NCBI GenBank assembly: GCA_022822205.1
Contig: JAJECC010000130.1
Location: 1-47,250, forward strand
Direction: 5' to 3'
DNA: 47,250 nucleotides
Source of the DNA: Rhodospirillales bacterium
GTDB taxonomy: Bacteria > Pseudomonadota > Alphaproteobacteria > Rhodospirillales > UBA2165
Shown here: in pieces, positions 16,861 to 25,861 of the stretch
Numbering within the stretch: position 1 is the first letter of the stretch
Layout: each line of letters opens with the position of its first letter
Notes under the pieces: model-generated
What the model saw: the letters and a program-made list of their open reading frames with translations, nothing else
What the model was told of the DNA's origin: nothing
Database searches by the model: none
Made by a program: the position numbers and the translations under genes

Positions 16861-17820
16861 ATGCCGAATTCAGAAATAGCCAAGGTCATCGCACTCGAAG
16901 AGCATTATTGGGATTCCGAAGTCGTCGAAGCCTGGGGTCCGGCGAAGGGAAAACAGCCCGCGGAGCAACTTCTCGAGGTGGGCGACAAGCGCATCGCCGA
17001 CATGAATGCAGCTGGAATCGATATGCAGGTTCTTTCCCTGGGTGCGCCCGCCATGCAGGCATTCGACGCCGGGACGGCGGTGCCGTTGGCGACAGCGGCC
17101 AACGACCGGTTGAAGAGTATCATCGACACCCGCCCGGACCGCTTCGCCGGATTTGCCGCGCTGCCGACCGCGGCGCCCGAGGCCGCGGCGGACGAATTGG
17201 AGCGCGCGGTGAAGGATCTGGGGTTCTGCGGCGCCATGCTCCATGGCCTCTCCCACGAGCAGAAGTGGCTCGACCTGCCCGAATTTTGGCCGATCTACGC
17301 CCGAGCCGAAGCCCTCGATGTTCCGATCTATTTCCACCCGGCGCTGCCGCACCCGGCAGTGGTGGGGGCCTATCTCAAGGACTATATCCAGGACTACCCC
17401 GAGTTCATCCACGCCGGCTGGGGGTTCACCATTGAGACGGCTACCCAAGGCGTTCGCCTCGTGCTGTCCGGTGTCTTCGACGAGCACCCCGGGCTGAAAG
17501 TCATCCTCGGCCATCTGGGCGAGGGGCTGCCGTTCCTGCTGTGGCGCATCAACCATGCCTTTTCGCGGGGCGCCAACAAGACGACCCCTTTCAGGGAGAT
17601 ATTCCAGCGCCAGTTCTACGTCACGACGAGCGGTAACTTCTCCGACCCGGCTCTGCTGTGCACGCTCATGGAGATGGGCGCAGACCGGGTCATGTTCTCC
17701 GTCGACTACCCCTACGTCCAAAACCACGAGGGAACGGAGTGGATGAAGACGGTCTCTTTATCTGACGAGGACCTCGCCAAGATTTACGGCGGAAATGCCG
17801 AGCGGTTGCTAAAAATTTAA
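16861..17820 (+). CDS. Amidohydrolase-2 family decarboxylase-like protein
   Basis: 319 residues beginning MPNSEIAKVIALEEHYWDSE. The EEH near the N-terminus, the His in YFHPALPHP and the Asp in FSVDYPYVQNHEG match the metal ligands of gamma-resorcylate / 2,3-dihydroxybenzoate decarboxylases (Glu, His, His, Asp); ILGHLGEGLPFLLWRI is also typical. This group removes a carboxyl group from hydroxybenzoates non-oxidatively. It is the last gene of the lysR-sulfatase group. The exact substrate, or a hydrolase rather than decarboxylase role, cannot be settled here. Confidence 0.88.
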   Translation: MPNSEIAKVIALEEHYWDSEVVEAWGPAKGKQPAEQLLEVGDKRIADMNAAGIDMQVLSLGAPAMQAFDAGTAVPLATAANDRLKSIIDTRPDRFAGFAALPTAAPEAAADELERAVKDLGFCGAMLHGLSHEQKWLDLPEFWPIYARAEALDVPIYFHPALPHPAVVGAYLKDYIQDYPEFIHAGWGFTIETATQGVRLVLSGVFDEHPGLKVILGHLGEGLPFLLWRINHAFSRGANKTTPFREIFQRQFYVTTSGNFSDPALLCTLMEMGADRVMFSVDYPYVQNHEGTEWMKTVSLSDEDLAKIYGGNAERLLKI

Positions 17821-18284
17821 GGACCCTACGAATCTTGGGCCCTTGACCCCTCTTGACTAGCGCCCCGAAAAATCAGCAACCAGTTTTTCCGAGTTCTCTG
17901 ATGGTCGGGAGATGTGCTGTTGATCACTTTGACGGCAGTCTCGGTGTTGCGTGCAATCGCCGAATCTAGCAGCGCCTTAACGGGCCCAAGCTCGCATCCG
18001 GTCCGGTTGCCGGCGCGCGCACCGGCTCTGCGGCCGCCCCCACATCCCCCGCAATTCATGCCCCGGGTGGCGCATGCGCCGCCTCCCGTTCGAATCAAAA
18101 TGTCTGCCAATAGTTTGCCAGCTTGCCAAATCAATCGTCTCGCCGAATCAAAAAAGACATTAAAAAATCCATATTTTCAATGACTTACGGTGGTTTCGGG
18201 GGGCACAGCCATCTATACCGAACGAAGTTCATTTGGAAGAAGTCGTGATTGGGACAGGGTGTATCCGCCCTGCCCCGCCGGTGT
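17821..18284. other. Intergenic, no recognised gene
   Basis: About 460 bases between the decarboxylase and an integrase tail. A minus-strand open frame ends at 17826 and contains ALLDSAIARNTETAVKVINS, which looks protein-like, but its upstream half is low-complexity (GGCGGGRRAGARAGN) and no family was recognised. It may be more mobile-element debris. Confidence 0.35.
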
Positions 18285-18385
18285 TCAAATCTCAATCCTC
18301 CCGGCAATTTCGATTGCGTCATCCGCCTCGATCCCCGGGTATTTTGACCGTACTCTCGAACCTTGAGTGACCGGATAGCGGTTGG
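18285..18385 (-). pseudogene. C-terminal remnant of a tyrosine integrase (copy B)
   Basis: Minus-strand sequence encodes GHSRFESTVK, then, after removing one extra A in an AAAA run, YPGIEADDAIEIAGRIEI and a stop. This is the same integrase tail as at 1935-2090 (SMVNYLGIEVDDAIEIAERVEV) but with independent substitutions and a +1 frameshift, so the two are related but not a recent duplication. Only the extreme C-terminus is left. Confidence 0.55.
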
Positions 18386-18414
18386 GAGGCTAAAAGATTG
18401 CCGGTCTTCCGGCC

Positions 18415-19353
18415 CTAATTTCCGGCATATTTACCCGTCAACTGCGGTGCGATCTGATTTCGGATTCCTTCGTGGCCCGCAAGCTCGCGTTCCAAATGGG
18501 TTTCGCGTGTCCACGTCCGCTTGAGATCGTCCCGGATCGAAATCCGGAGTTTTCCCAGTCCTTCGACTTCCATCTCAATTCGGTCGCCGTCCATGAAGGC
18601 GTGCAGGCCTGCGTGGTTGGTGCCCATCGCCAGAATATCGCCTGGATACATCGTATGAATTGATGTCACCCAGGCGACGCATCTGGCGATCGGATAGGCC
18701 ATGTCGTCGGTGTTGTAGTCCTGGCGCAGTTCCCCGTTGTTCCACAAACGCACTTGCACTTTCTGGGGGTCCTCGATCTCATCCTTGGTAACCAAGAATG
18801 GCCCAATGGGGGCGAATGTGTCGTGTGACTTCATCGCATAATAGATATTCCGATCCGGCCCCAAGCCCCGCGCCGATCCGTCGATGAAGTTGGTATATCC
18901 GAAGAGGAAGTCGAAAGCGTCCTCCTCGGGAACGTTTCGCGCTTCTTTTCCAAACACGACGGCAATCTCCGCTTCTCCTTCGAAGACTTTGGCCGGAAGG
19001 TCCGGCAGGACCATTTCATCCCCATCGCCAATGACCGAGGACGCCGGTTTCGTAAAAGCATTGATCGTCGGGAATTCCTTCCGTCTGCCGTTCTCTAGAT
19101 AGTTTACGGCCATGCAAATGATGTTCTCGGGCCTAGGAATTGGGGGACGAATATGGACACTGTCCAATGGCACGCCACCCGACGATGCCGCAGCCTCCAA
19201 TTGTTCTCGGCAGGCGCCAAAGTCGGCGATTACGGCACTGATCAAATTTTGTGGGCTGAGGCCGGGCGGGTCTTCGAACAGATGAGTCACATCGACGATC
19301 GTGTCACCGCGAACGACCCCAAACGAGAAGTCATCAAAGAAAGCTAGTTTCAT
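18415..19353 (-). CDS. FAH-family hydrolase
   Basis: 312 residues. I start at MKLAFFDDFSFGVV (19353), preceded by AGGGGA, rather than the longer frame to 19392. The FAH fold is clear: VFEGEAEIAVVFGKEARN with the Glu ligands, FIDGSARGLG, and MGTNHAGLHAF near the end. It is a distant paralogue of the gene at 6662. Likely acts on a 2-oxo acid ring-cleavage product. It is the last gene of the GntR-led operon, downstream of tctC. Confidence 0.88.
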   Translation of the reverse strand: MKLAFFDDFSFGVVRGDTIVDVTHLFEDPPGLSPQNLISAVIADFGACREQLEAAASSGGVPLDSVHIRPPIPRPENIICMAVNYLENGRRKEFPTINAFTKPASSVIGDGDEMVLPDLPAKVFEGEAEIAVVFGKEARNVPEEDAFDFLFGYTNFIDGSARGLGPDRNIYYAMKSHDTFAPIGPFLVTKDEIEDPQKVQVRLWNNGELRQDYNTDDMAYPIARCVAWVTSIHTMYPGDILAMGTNHAGLHAFMDGDRIEMEVEGLGKLRISIRDDLKRTWTRETHLERELAGHEGIRNQIAPQLTGKYAGN

Positions 19354-19400
19354 ATACTTTCCCCTGGCCTCTGTACTTGAGCCATCGGTCAAAACTCGTC

Positions 19401-19440
19401 CCCGCCGTCATCGCGCGGCTAATCGCCTGATGACGGCGGG
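19401..19440 (-). terminator. Strong stem-loop after tctC
   Basis: A perfect 12-bp inverted repeat (cccgccgtcatc and gatgacggcggg) with a 16-base loop. It lies 13 bases after the tctC stop and before the FAH-family gene. No run of T follows on the minus strand, so it is more likely an mRNA-stabilising or processing hairpin behind a highly expressed binding protein than a full intrinsic terminator. Confidence 0.55.
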
Positions 19441-19453
19441 AACGGGTGTTCGG

Positions 19454-20533
19454 CTACTTGCCCGTCATGAAGCTGCGGGCGCGATTCAGCACGTTCTCAG
19501 GCATGCCGTAAGCATCGTTGATGAACTTCGTGATCTCAGCACCCGTTGTGAGTGCGATCGGATCCGGAAGTTTAGCTTTCACCTCGGCAACGTAAGCCGG
19601 ATCGGCCACCGTATCCGCCACTGCCTTGCGGAGGGCGGCAAGACGGGCGGCAGGCACACCCGCCGGTACGGCATAGGGGCGTGACATTTCCTCGACGCCG
19701 AAGATCGTCCGGGCAATCCGTTTGTCAATCGGATCCTTGATGTCGTCGATGGCCATAGGGACGCCCATCGCCTTCAATTCCGGATCCGGTTTGACCGCGA
19801 GCTGAGCGATGACGTGAATGACACCCGAGCCCAACAGGTGCTTTTCACGGCGCTTCAGCGAAGCCCAGGAATAGCCCAGCCGGCCATGGATTTCGTTCTG
19901 TTCAAGCGCCAGATTGAGACGCCGCCCGCCTTTGTATCCAAGCACAAGCTTGAACTTTGTACCTGCGGTGGCATTCAGCATTCGCGCATAAGCGGAGCTC
20001 GACGCGCCGGCGCCAGTCGAACCGACGGTCATCTCGATCTTCTTGGCCTCCGCCCAGTTCTTGGCCGGGGCGTCCTTGCGGAAGAATGCAATCGCCGTCG
20101 GGCGGCGGGTCGGGCTGCCAAGCCATCCCGCGGTCCGCGGATCATATTTGGCGCCCTTTGCGTTCCACAAAGGCGCCAACAGAGCCCCTGCCGAGAACAG
20201 ACCGATCACAGTTCCATCCTTGTCGGCCGCATTGAACACGAAATTGGCTGCACGGAGCGTTCCTGCGCCCGGCTGGTTTTTGGAGACAATTTTCGGTTTG
20301 CCGGGAATATGGTTCGCCAGGTGCTTGATGAAGACATTGACGCTGGCCTGTGCGGGGCCGCCGGTCGGGAACCCGTTGATCAGCGTAATTGTCTTTCCTT
20401 TGTAGAAATCGGCGACCTCGTCCGCCGACGCGGCTGAGGCCGCCAAGGCGAAGCCAGCCACCGCCACCATGCCGAGACCGGTAAGGCGCACGAAATTGGC
20501 CCGTGGCTCTGTGATTGCTCTAGTGTGTTTCAT
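19454..20533 (-). CDS. tctC: Tripartite tricarboxylate carrier binding protein
   Basis: 359 residues with an N-terminal export signal (LTGLGMVAVAGFALAASAASA) and a Bug/TctC fold: FYKGKTITLINGFPTGGPAQ, KNQPGAGTLRAANFVFNAADKDG and SGVIHVIAQLAVK. It binds an organic acid in the periplasm and hands it to the TctA/TctB membrane part, encoded 57 bases upstream. The N-terminus before the signal core is rather long (about 20 residues), so a later start is possible. The ligand is probably an aromatic carboxylate, judging by neighbours. Confidence 0.9.
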   Translation of the reverse strand: MKHTRAITEPRANFVRLTGLGMVAVAGFALAASAASADEVADFYKGKTITLINGFPTGGPAQASVNVFIKHLANHIPGKPKIVSKNQPGAGTLRAANFVFNAADKDGTVIGLFSAGALLAPLWNAKGAKYDPRTAGWLGSPTRRPTAIAFFRKDAPAKNWAEAKKIEMTVGSTGAGASSSAYARMLNATAGTKFKLVLGYKGGRRLNLALEQNEIHGRLGYSWASLKRREKHLLGSGVIHVIAQLAVKPDPELKAMGVPMAIDDIKDPIDKRIARTIFGVEEMSRPYAVPAGVPAARLAALRKAVADTVADPAYVAEVKAKLPDPIALTTGAEITKFINDAYGMPENVLNRARSFMTGK

Positions 20534-20590
20534 CGATCTACCTCCTCTGGTGTTTAGCGTTTGGTTGCGATTGTTGGTACGGCGAAAATC

Positions 20591-22654
20591 TCATACGGAT
20601 GGGATGAACCTCATTGCCGGTAAAAGCTTGCCAAGAACCGTCTGCGGCCAGGGCAGCGCCAGGAACTGGTCAAAAACGACATACATGAACAGGGTCAAAC
20701 CCGCCGCCATGCTGACGACCAAAGACCAGGTTTCCCGGCGCTCGAGGCGCATATACAGCATGACAAAGAGAGGAACCGTGGGCAGAAGCCCGATTAACGC
20801 GGTCGATGCCAAGAAGCCGAGCATCCAACCGAGAAATGCGGCCGCCCGGCGCAACACAGTCCGGGTCGGCAAGTGGTCCGTCCCGGCGGAAATGTCCATG
20901 TGACGGGATTGCTGGACGTCCGGCGCGATGGGTCCATCGAGGGCGGTCTTTCCATGCATGCCGCTCCGGCGGCAGCTCAGATTCACCAAGCTCAGAACTG
21001 AGAATATGAGTGTCCCGGTGCCGATGAGAGCGGGCACCATCTTGGCTCCCCTGGGCCAGTCGATCGACGCGATAAGCATCGCGCCCAGCAATCCGAAAAC
21101 CGCCAGATAGAAGAGGTCGCCGGGAAAGAACTGCGGCCGTCCGAACTGGCTGACGATGTTCCGAAGCCCGCCTTGGGAGCGCAGCTCCCGCAGGAGCGGT
21201 TGCGAAAAACCGATCAGCGCCATCACCAGCACTACCATGACGATGGGCCGGGTAATCCAGTCCATCCCAAATCGGGTTACCGACACGAACAGGTTCTGTT
21301 CGATGATCAGGCCTAGTACGAACCCGAGGATCAGCGGTGGGCGCGGCCATTTCAGCTGCTTCATCGTCCAGCCGATGACACCGAAGGCCAGCAGCAGCAG
21401 GAAGTCGCCCCAACTGCGCGATCCGGTAAATGCCCCCACGTAGATAACGCTCAACACCACAGGCAAGATGATCGTGTAGCGCAGGACCGCGATACGGGCG
21501 AGCTGGCCGCTGAAGGCAAAGCACAATCCGGCGCCCAGGATGTTGGCCATGGCGATGCTCCAGACCATCGAATAGGTAATGTTGATGTTCTTGGTCAGCA
21601 TCTCCGGCCCGGGAATAAGGCCGTGCGCGATAAAGGCACTCAGCAAAAGAGCCATTCCGGCGCTTCCCGGAACGCCAAACGCAATCGTAGGAACCAGGAC
21701 GCCGCCCTCACGGGCGTTATTGGCACTCTCCGATGCGATGACGCCGCGAACGTCTCCCTTACCGAAGGTTTCTCGCGCTCCCTTCTCGGTCCGCGCTGCA
21801 TGGCCATACGCGACCCAATCAATAATCGCCGAACCTATGCCGGGAATGGCGCCGAGCCCGGACCCGATCCAACTGCAACGAAGGACGAGCCACCAGTGCC
21901 GGAACACGTCTTTGGTGCCCAACCACATGCCCGAGAGGGCGTTGATCTTCACTTCCTTGGCAATAGAGGCGCGCCCGATCGCGAGATCCGCCAGTTCGGG
22001 CAAGGCGAATATCCCCAGGACGACCGGCAGGAGGGGCAGGCCGTCGTAGAGGTAGACGAAGTCCATCGTCCAACGAAGCGTACCGGTTTGCGGATCGGAA
22101 CCTACCATCGCAAACATGATGCCGAATGATGCGGCCGTGAGCCCGCGAAGCGGAGCGTTCCCGGATAGAACAGCGACCATGGAAATTCCGAACATGGCCA
22201 ACGCGAACAGCTCCGGTGAACCCATTAGCAGAATCAATGGCCGCAGCAGCGGGATTGAAACGCCCAGTAGCACCGCGCCAAACACCCCGCCAAGCAGAGA
22301 GGCAACATAGGCGGCCGCCAAGGCCCGGCCGGCTTCCCCGCGCTTCGCCATGGGCAGTCCATCAATAACCGTTGCAGCGGATCCCGCTGTCCCCGGCACA
22401 CCAAATAAGATTGCCGGAATGGGATCACCGGTTGCGACCACCGATCCGAGGCCGAGGAGAAACGCGAAGGCAGTCGCGGGATCCATCGCGAAGGTGAATG
22501 GCAAAATGAGGGCCGTTCCTGCCAGCCCCCCGATCCCCGGGATGATCCCGACGATCAGACCCAGCACCACGCCGGCCGCCAAGACGAGCAGCCGTTGCGG
22601 CTCGACCATGATGGCCAGAGCCTGGAGAGCGGCATCGAGAAGACTTCCGTCCAT
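20591..22654 (-). CDS. tctA: Fused TctA-TctB carrier permease
   Basis: 687 residues. Residues 1-500 are TctA, with the conserved GLIVGIIPGIGGLAGTAL and GAIPGIGSAIIDWVAYGHA glycine motifs and about 10-12 membrane helices. From about residue 515 (FYLAVFGLLGAMLIASIDWPRG) to the end there are four further hydrophobic segments resembling TctB, which is usually a separate small protein, so both membrane subunits appear fused. Imports the ligand of the adjacent TctC. Starts after AGGGGCTTAGG. Confidence 0.9.
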   Translation of the reverse strand: MDGSLLDAALQALAIMVEPQRLLVLAAGVVLGLIVGIIPGIGGLAGTALILPFTFAMDPATAFAFLLGLGSVVATGDPIPAILFGVPGTAGSAATVIDGLPMAKRGEAGRALAAAYVASLLGGVFGAVLLGVSIPLLRPLILLMGSPELFALAMFGISMVAVLSGNAPLRGLTAASFGIMFAMVGSDPQTGTLRWTMDFVYLYDGLPLLPVVLGIFALPELADLAIGRASIAKEVKINALSGMWLGTKDVFRHWWLVLRCSWIGSGLGAIPGIGSAIIDWVAYGHAARTEKGARETFGKGDVRGVIASESANNAREGGVLVPTIAFGVPGSAGMALLLSAFIAHGLIPGPEMLTKNINITYSMVWSIAMANILGAGLCFAFSGQLARIAVLRYTIILPVVLSVIYVGAFTGSRSWGDFLLLLAFGVIGWTMKQLKWPRPPLILGFVLGLIIEQNLFVSVTRFGMDWITRPIVMVVLVMALIGFSQPLLRELRSQGGLRNIVSQFGRPQFFPGDLFYLAVFGLLGAMLIASIDWPRGAKMVPALIGTGTLIFSVLSLVNLSCRRSGMHGKTALDGPIAPDVQQSRHMDISAGTDHLPTRTVLRRAAAFLGWMLGFLASTALIGLLPTVPLFVMLYMRLERRETWSLVVSMAAGLTLFMYVVFDQFLALPWPQTVLGKLLPAMRFIPSV

Positions 22655-22748
22655 CCTAAGCCCCTACGCCTTGGGGTATGGCATCGAACCGTCGGCGCAA
22701 AATAATTGCAGAAGATGTCCGCACGATCTGACCGCTACCTTCCTGTTC

Positions 22749-22769
22749 ACTCCGCATGTTTTGCGGAGT
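22749..22769 (-). terminator. Short hairpin after MDR gene
   Basis: An 8-bp inverted repeat (actccgca and tgcggagt) with a 5-base loop, 16 bases beyond the oxidoreductase stop and before tctA. No T-run follows. It may modulate read-through between the two halves of the operon; evidence is limited to the symmetry. Confidence 0.3.
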
Positions 22770-22785
22770 TGCATTGTTGGCCCAA

Positions 22786-23796
22786 CTAAGCGGGCATTTG
22801 TGGATTCAGAATTATCTTGCCTGAACCAACCCGATCGGCGACCGACCGATGCGCTTCCGCAGCTTCCGCGAGCGGCATAATGCGGTCGATCAACGGCTTG
22901 AAGTCCATCGCTACGGCTTCCTGCATCGCCGCGACGACGGATTCGCGCGATGAGCCTAGAATTCCCTTGATAGTGATCTGGTTGCGGAACAGATGCGCCA
23001 CATCCAAGGTGACCTTCCCGCCACCATGCGCACCGGCAGTGACCAGACGTCCGCCGCGGCAAATCGAGGCAAACGCAGGCGGGAAAAGATCGGGGTCACC
23101 GATGTTTTCGGCGACCACATTGACGCCTTTGCCGTCGGTTAGCTCCTTGACCCTGGCGGTCAGGTCCTCGGTTCGATAATTCACGCCTGCGTCGGCGCCA
23201 AGTTGCAGTGCATCGGCTACGCGGTCGTCCGCGCCCGCCGCCGCAACGACCTTTGCCCCGAGATGCTTGGCGACTTGGATGTCAGCGCTGCCAAGTCCGC
23301 CCGTGGCGCCCATGATCAGCACCCACTCACCTTCCTTCACCTCGGCCACGTCGCGCATTTGCTGAAACGCCGCGCCGAGATGGCGCCCAGCCACCGTCGC
23401 GGCCGGGTACTCCAACACGTCGGGAACCGGCACGGTCGCCTCTGCCGGCACCTTCACGAACTCGGCATAGCCGCCCAGGTGTTGAACGCCCACCGACTCC
23501 GACGGCGTGTTGGGCACTGGTCGCCACGGCACCACGTAAACCCGGTCGCCGGCTTTTGGATCTTCAACCCCGTCACCCACCTCGGTGACGATGCCGGATG
23601 GGTCGACCCCCATGATATGGGGAAGCGTGACGGGCCGCGCGTATTCCCCGGAGCGTAGTACCAGGTCCAGTGTGCGGTTGACGGAAACCGCATGGACTTC
23701 CACGACCACCTCGCCTTCGCCCGCGGTCGGCGTCGGGAAGTCCTCGTACCTCATGACCTCCGGCCCGCCGAATTCGTGAATTACAATCGCTTTCAT
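22786..23796 (-). CDS. MDR-family zinc-less alcohol dehydrogenase/quinone oxidoreductase
   Basis: 336 residues beginning MKAIVIHEFGGPEVMRYED, a medium-chain reductase. The GroES-like part (1-120) has HIMGVDPSGIVTEVG; the nucleotide-binding fold carries VLIMGATGGLGSADIQVAK (AxxGxxG type, NADPH-like). No structural zinc Cys cluster is present. It may reduce an enone or quinone formed during ring catabolism. Strong ribosome site (GAGGTGAGAG). Lies in the GntR operon between the VOC gene and tctA. Confidence 0.9.
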   Translation of the reverse strand: MKAIVIHEFGGPEVMRYEDFPTPTAGEGEVVVEVHAVSVNRTLDLVLRSGEYARPVTLPHIMGVDPSGIVTEVGDGVEDPKAGDRVYVVPWRPVPNTPSESVGVQHLGGYAEFVKVPAEATVPVPDVLEYPAATVAGRHLGAAFQQMRDVAEVKEGEWVLIMGATGGLGSADIQVAKHLGAKVVAAAGADDRVADALQLGADAGVNYRTEDLTARVKELTDGKGVNVVAENIGDPDLFPPAFASICRGGRLVTAGAHGGGKVTLDVAHLFRNQITIKGILGSSRESVVAAMQEAVAMDFKPLIDRIMPLAEAAEAHRSVADRVGSGKIILNPQMPA

Positions 23797-23823
23797 CGGT
23801 CTCTCACCTCACCTGGTGACGGC

Positions 23824-25029
23824 TTATGCCCAGGGGCCGAGATAGGTCTGGCCGCCAAAAACGTCGCTCGCGGCGTCAAGTGTTTCGGGCCAGTTTGAGT
23901 GATCTATGGGCCGGCGCCGGTCCTGTGGCCGAGGGCGGCCGTCCCAGCCGATCTGCTCCATGTAGTAGTAGAGCTGGACCAGGTGACCATCGGGATCGAC
24001 GGCGAACGCGGTGTAGTCCATGCCGGGGGTCAACTCGGGCGGCAGGTAACGGATAGTGACGCCGCTCTCTTCAAGAAACCGGATCGCGTTTTGCAGTTGT
24101 TCGTAGCTGTAGAGTTGGACCCCGAAGGACATGCAGTAGGAATGGTCCGATAGGCCCAGCGCCGGTCCGATTTCCTCGGGATACAGTGCCAGGGCGTGGT
24201 GGTCGGTGTTAATTCTGAGGAAGACGCACCGGTGCCCATCCCACATGACCTCTTCCGTGGTTTGGAACCCCAGCTTGCCGCAATAGAACTCGAGCGCTTT
24301 CTCCATATTCGGCACCATGAATCGCACCGGGCCGATGGAGGTGATCTTGAACGGCCGCGCCATCAAGATGCCGTCCGTTGCGTATGAAAACTCCCGGGTC
24401 TCCTGGTGGCGGTAGCCCGAGCAAAGGTCTACGCCTTTGTCGATGGCCTCTTGGACTTCCTGGTACTCCGGGATTTGGGGACGCTCGGGGGTCTCCAGGA
24501 AACCGCGCCATAGCTCTTTCGGTTTGCTGTAGCCGTTCCAACCGATCTGTTCGATCCCGTAATAGATCTCATTCGGGTGTCCCCAAGGATCGAGGGTATA
24601 AGTGTGCCAGTTGGATCCCGGCGTATCCCTGCCTGACTTCTGGATTTTCATTTGCTGGGACCGGAACCACTCTTCTCCATTCACCACCTCATCCAGACTG
24701 CCGACCTGCCAGGTAAGTTGGCCGACCGTCACTTTGGGTGGCGCCCCTCTGCCGCGGGCTTCGGCGAGGTTCTTGGAACTGAAGATGAAGGCGTGATGGT
24801 CCGAGCCGTAACGCGACAGATACATGTTGAGGTCATCGAGGCTCGCCGCGACTTCCGACGTCAACCGGCCCGACATATCCACTGTATCGGTGATGCTGAA
24901 GCCCAACAGGTCGATGTAGAATTTGTAGGCCTCGTGGATATTGTTGAAATTGAACATGAAATGCCCGAGCCGCCGGATGCGGAAGGGCCGGTCGAGCATT
25001 ACTCCGCCAACGTTAAAATTCTCTCCCAT
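23824..25029 (-). CDS. Two-module VOC extradiol dioxygenase-like protein
   Basis: 401 residues with two VOC modules: residues about 10-145 (RRLGHFMFNFNNIHEAYKFY, SDHHAFIF, HPNEIYYGIEQIGW) and about 225-360 (GPVRFMVPNMEKALEFYCGKLG, TDHHALALY, GHLVQLYYYMEQIGW). The first module keeps His/His/Glu candidates for a metal site; in the second the first His is replaced (GPVRF). Typical type I extradiol enzymes use one module only. Probably cleaves a catechol-like ring made from the Rieske product. Second gene of the GntR operon, after a good GGCGGAGG site. Confidence 0.82.
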   Translation of the reverse strand: MGENFNVGGVMLDRPFRIRRLGHFMFNFNNIHEAYKFYIDLLGFSITDTVDMSGRLTSEVAASLDDLNMYLSRYGSDHHAFIFSSKNLAEARGRGAPPKVTVGQLTWQVGSLDEVVNGEEWFRSQQMKIQKSGRDTPGSNWHTYTLDPWGHPNEIYYGIEQIGWNGYSKPKELWRGFLETPERPQIPEYQEVQEAIDKGVDLCSGYRHQETREFSYATDGILMARPFKITSIGPVRFMVPNMEKALEFYCGKLGFQTTEEVMWDGHRCVFLRINTDHHALALYPEEIGPALGLSDHSYCMSFGVQLYSYEQLQNAIRFLEESGVTIRYLPPELTPGMDYTAFAVDPDGHLVQLYYYMEQIGWDGRPRPQDRRRPIDHSNWPETLDAASDVFGGQTYLGPWA

Positions 25030-25079
25030 GATGCCTCCGCCTGGTCGAATTGATGACGACCAATTCTTGGCGGCCGGAT

Positions 25080-25784
25080 TTAACCGCCCAGGACCGTGGC
25101 CACGTTTTCCGCAGTCCGTGAAATATGCTCGCGAAGCAGATCAATTGATGCGGGGTCTCTCGCAGCGGCCAGTCTCGCCAAATTCTCATGCTCCACTCTC
25201 GCGTCTCGGGGTTTCACGCGCATTTTGCTCGACAACCGGCGGTACCGTTCGGCTTGGTCATACATTTCGGAGCAAGCCTTGAGTAGCCGCGGGACCCCGC
25301 ACCCGGATAGCAGCGACATGTGAAAATTCTTGTGACGCGCGGTCCAGACATCACGGTGCGCCGGCTTCTCCCGGCCCTGACGTCCCTCGGCCACGTCGAG
25401 ACGGTAGGCCGCAGCGACGATCTCAGCCTCCCAATCGTCCCCGCCGCGTTCGATGGCTGCTTCCAGTGCGGAGCACTCAAGCACCAGGCGGAACTCCGTC
25501 AGGTCGGCAAAATCCTCCGCGGATATCGGGCTCACACGAAACCCGCGCCTGCCATCGGCAATGACCAACTTCTCCGCCGCCAATCGATTCAGTGCTTCCC
25601 TCAGCGGCGTATTGGAGAACGCAAATGCCGTCTGGAGATCCTCAAGCTTGAGTTTTTCGCCGGGTTCCAGATTGCCGCTTAGGATTTCCGCCCGAAGAAG
25701 GCTATAGGCGTTCTCGGCACGGGTCGGCCTGATTTCATCGCCCCGGACGGATGCCACGACGTCAAATTTTTGCATGGTTGTCAT
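25080..25784 (-). CDS. GntR-family (FCD-type) transcriptional regulator
   Basis: 234 residues: winged helix-turn-helix (NAYSLLRAEILSGNLEPGEKLKLEDL, NTPLREALNRLAAEKLV) then an all-helical FCD effector domain with FADLTEFRLVLECSALEAAIE and metal-type His residues (RHKNFHMSLL, LREHISRTAENV). It leads the minus-strand operon and is divergent from the first yciI-like gene. A 19-bp block 19-37 bases before its start recurs in the other divergent promoter at 28598, so it likely autoregulates and controls both. The start may be the ATG three codons later. Confidence 0.92.
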   Translation of the reverse strand: MTTMQKFDVVASVRGDEIRPTRAENAYSLLRAEILSGNLEPGEKLKLEDLQTAFAFSNTPLREALNRLAAEKLVIADGRRGFRVSPISAEDFADLTEFRLVLECSALEAAIERGGDDWEAEIVAAAYRLDVAEGRQGREKPAHRDVWTARHKNFHMSLLSGCGVPRLLKACSEMYDQAERYRRLSSKMRVKPRDARVEHENLARLAAARDPASIDLLREHISRTAENVATVLGG

Positions 25785-25802
25785 TCTTTCGCATTTTATT
25801 AA

Positions 25803-25821
25803 ATATTGTGCATAAAATGAT
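25803..25821. promoter_or_regulatory. Candidate GntR operator/promoter, site 1
   Basis: The 19-bp sequence atattgtgcataaaatgat is present here and, letter for letter, at 28598-28616. Both are preceded by ctttcgca at the same spacing (9 bases) and followed by gtcaa. Both lie in divergent intergenic regions facing a yciI-like gene. FCD regulators commonly bind TTGTnnnnAA-like dyads; ttgtgcataa fits loosely. A -10-like cataaaat is also inside, so operator and promoter may overlap. Confidence 0.6.
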
Positions 25822-25861
25822 TTTTAGTCAATTTGAATATCCCTGTTCAGGAATTCTCGAC

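Noticed and set aside
18241..18300. Possible tRNA-like T-loop (ggtgttcaaatc) near the integrase tail
   Set aside because: No acceptor, D or anticodon stem could be formed around it.
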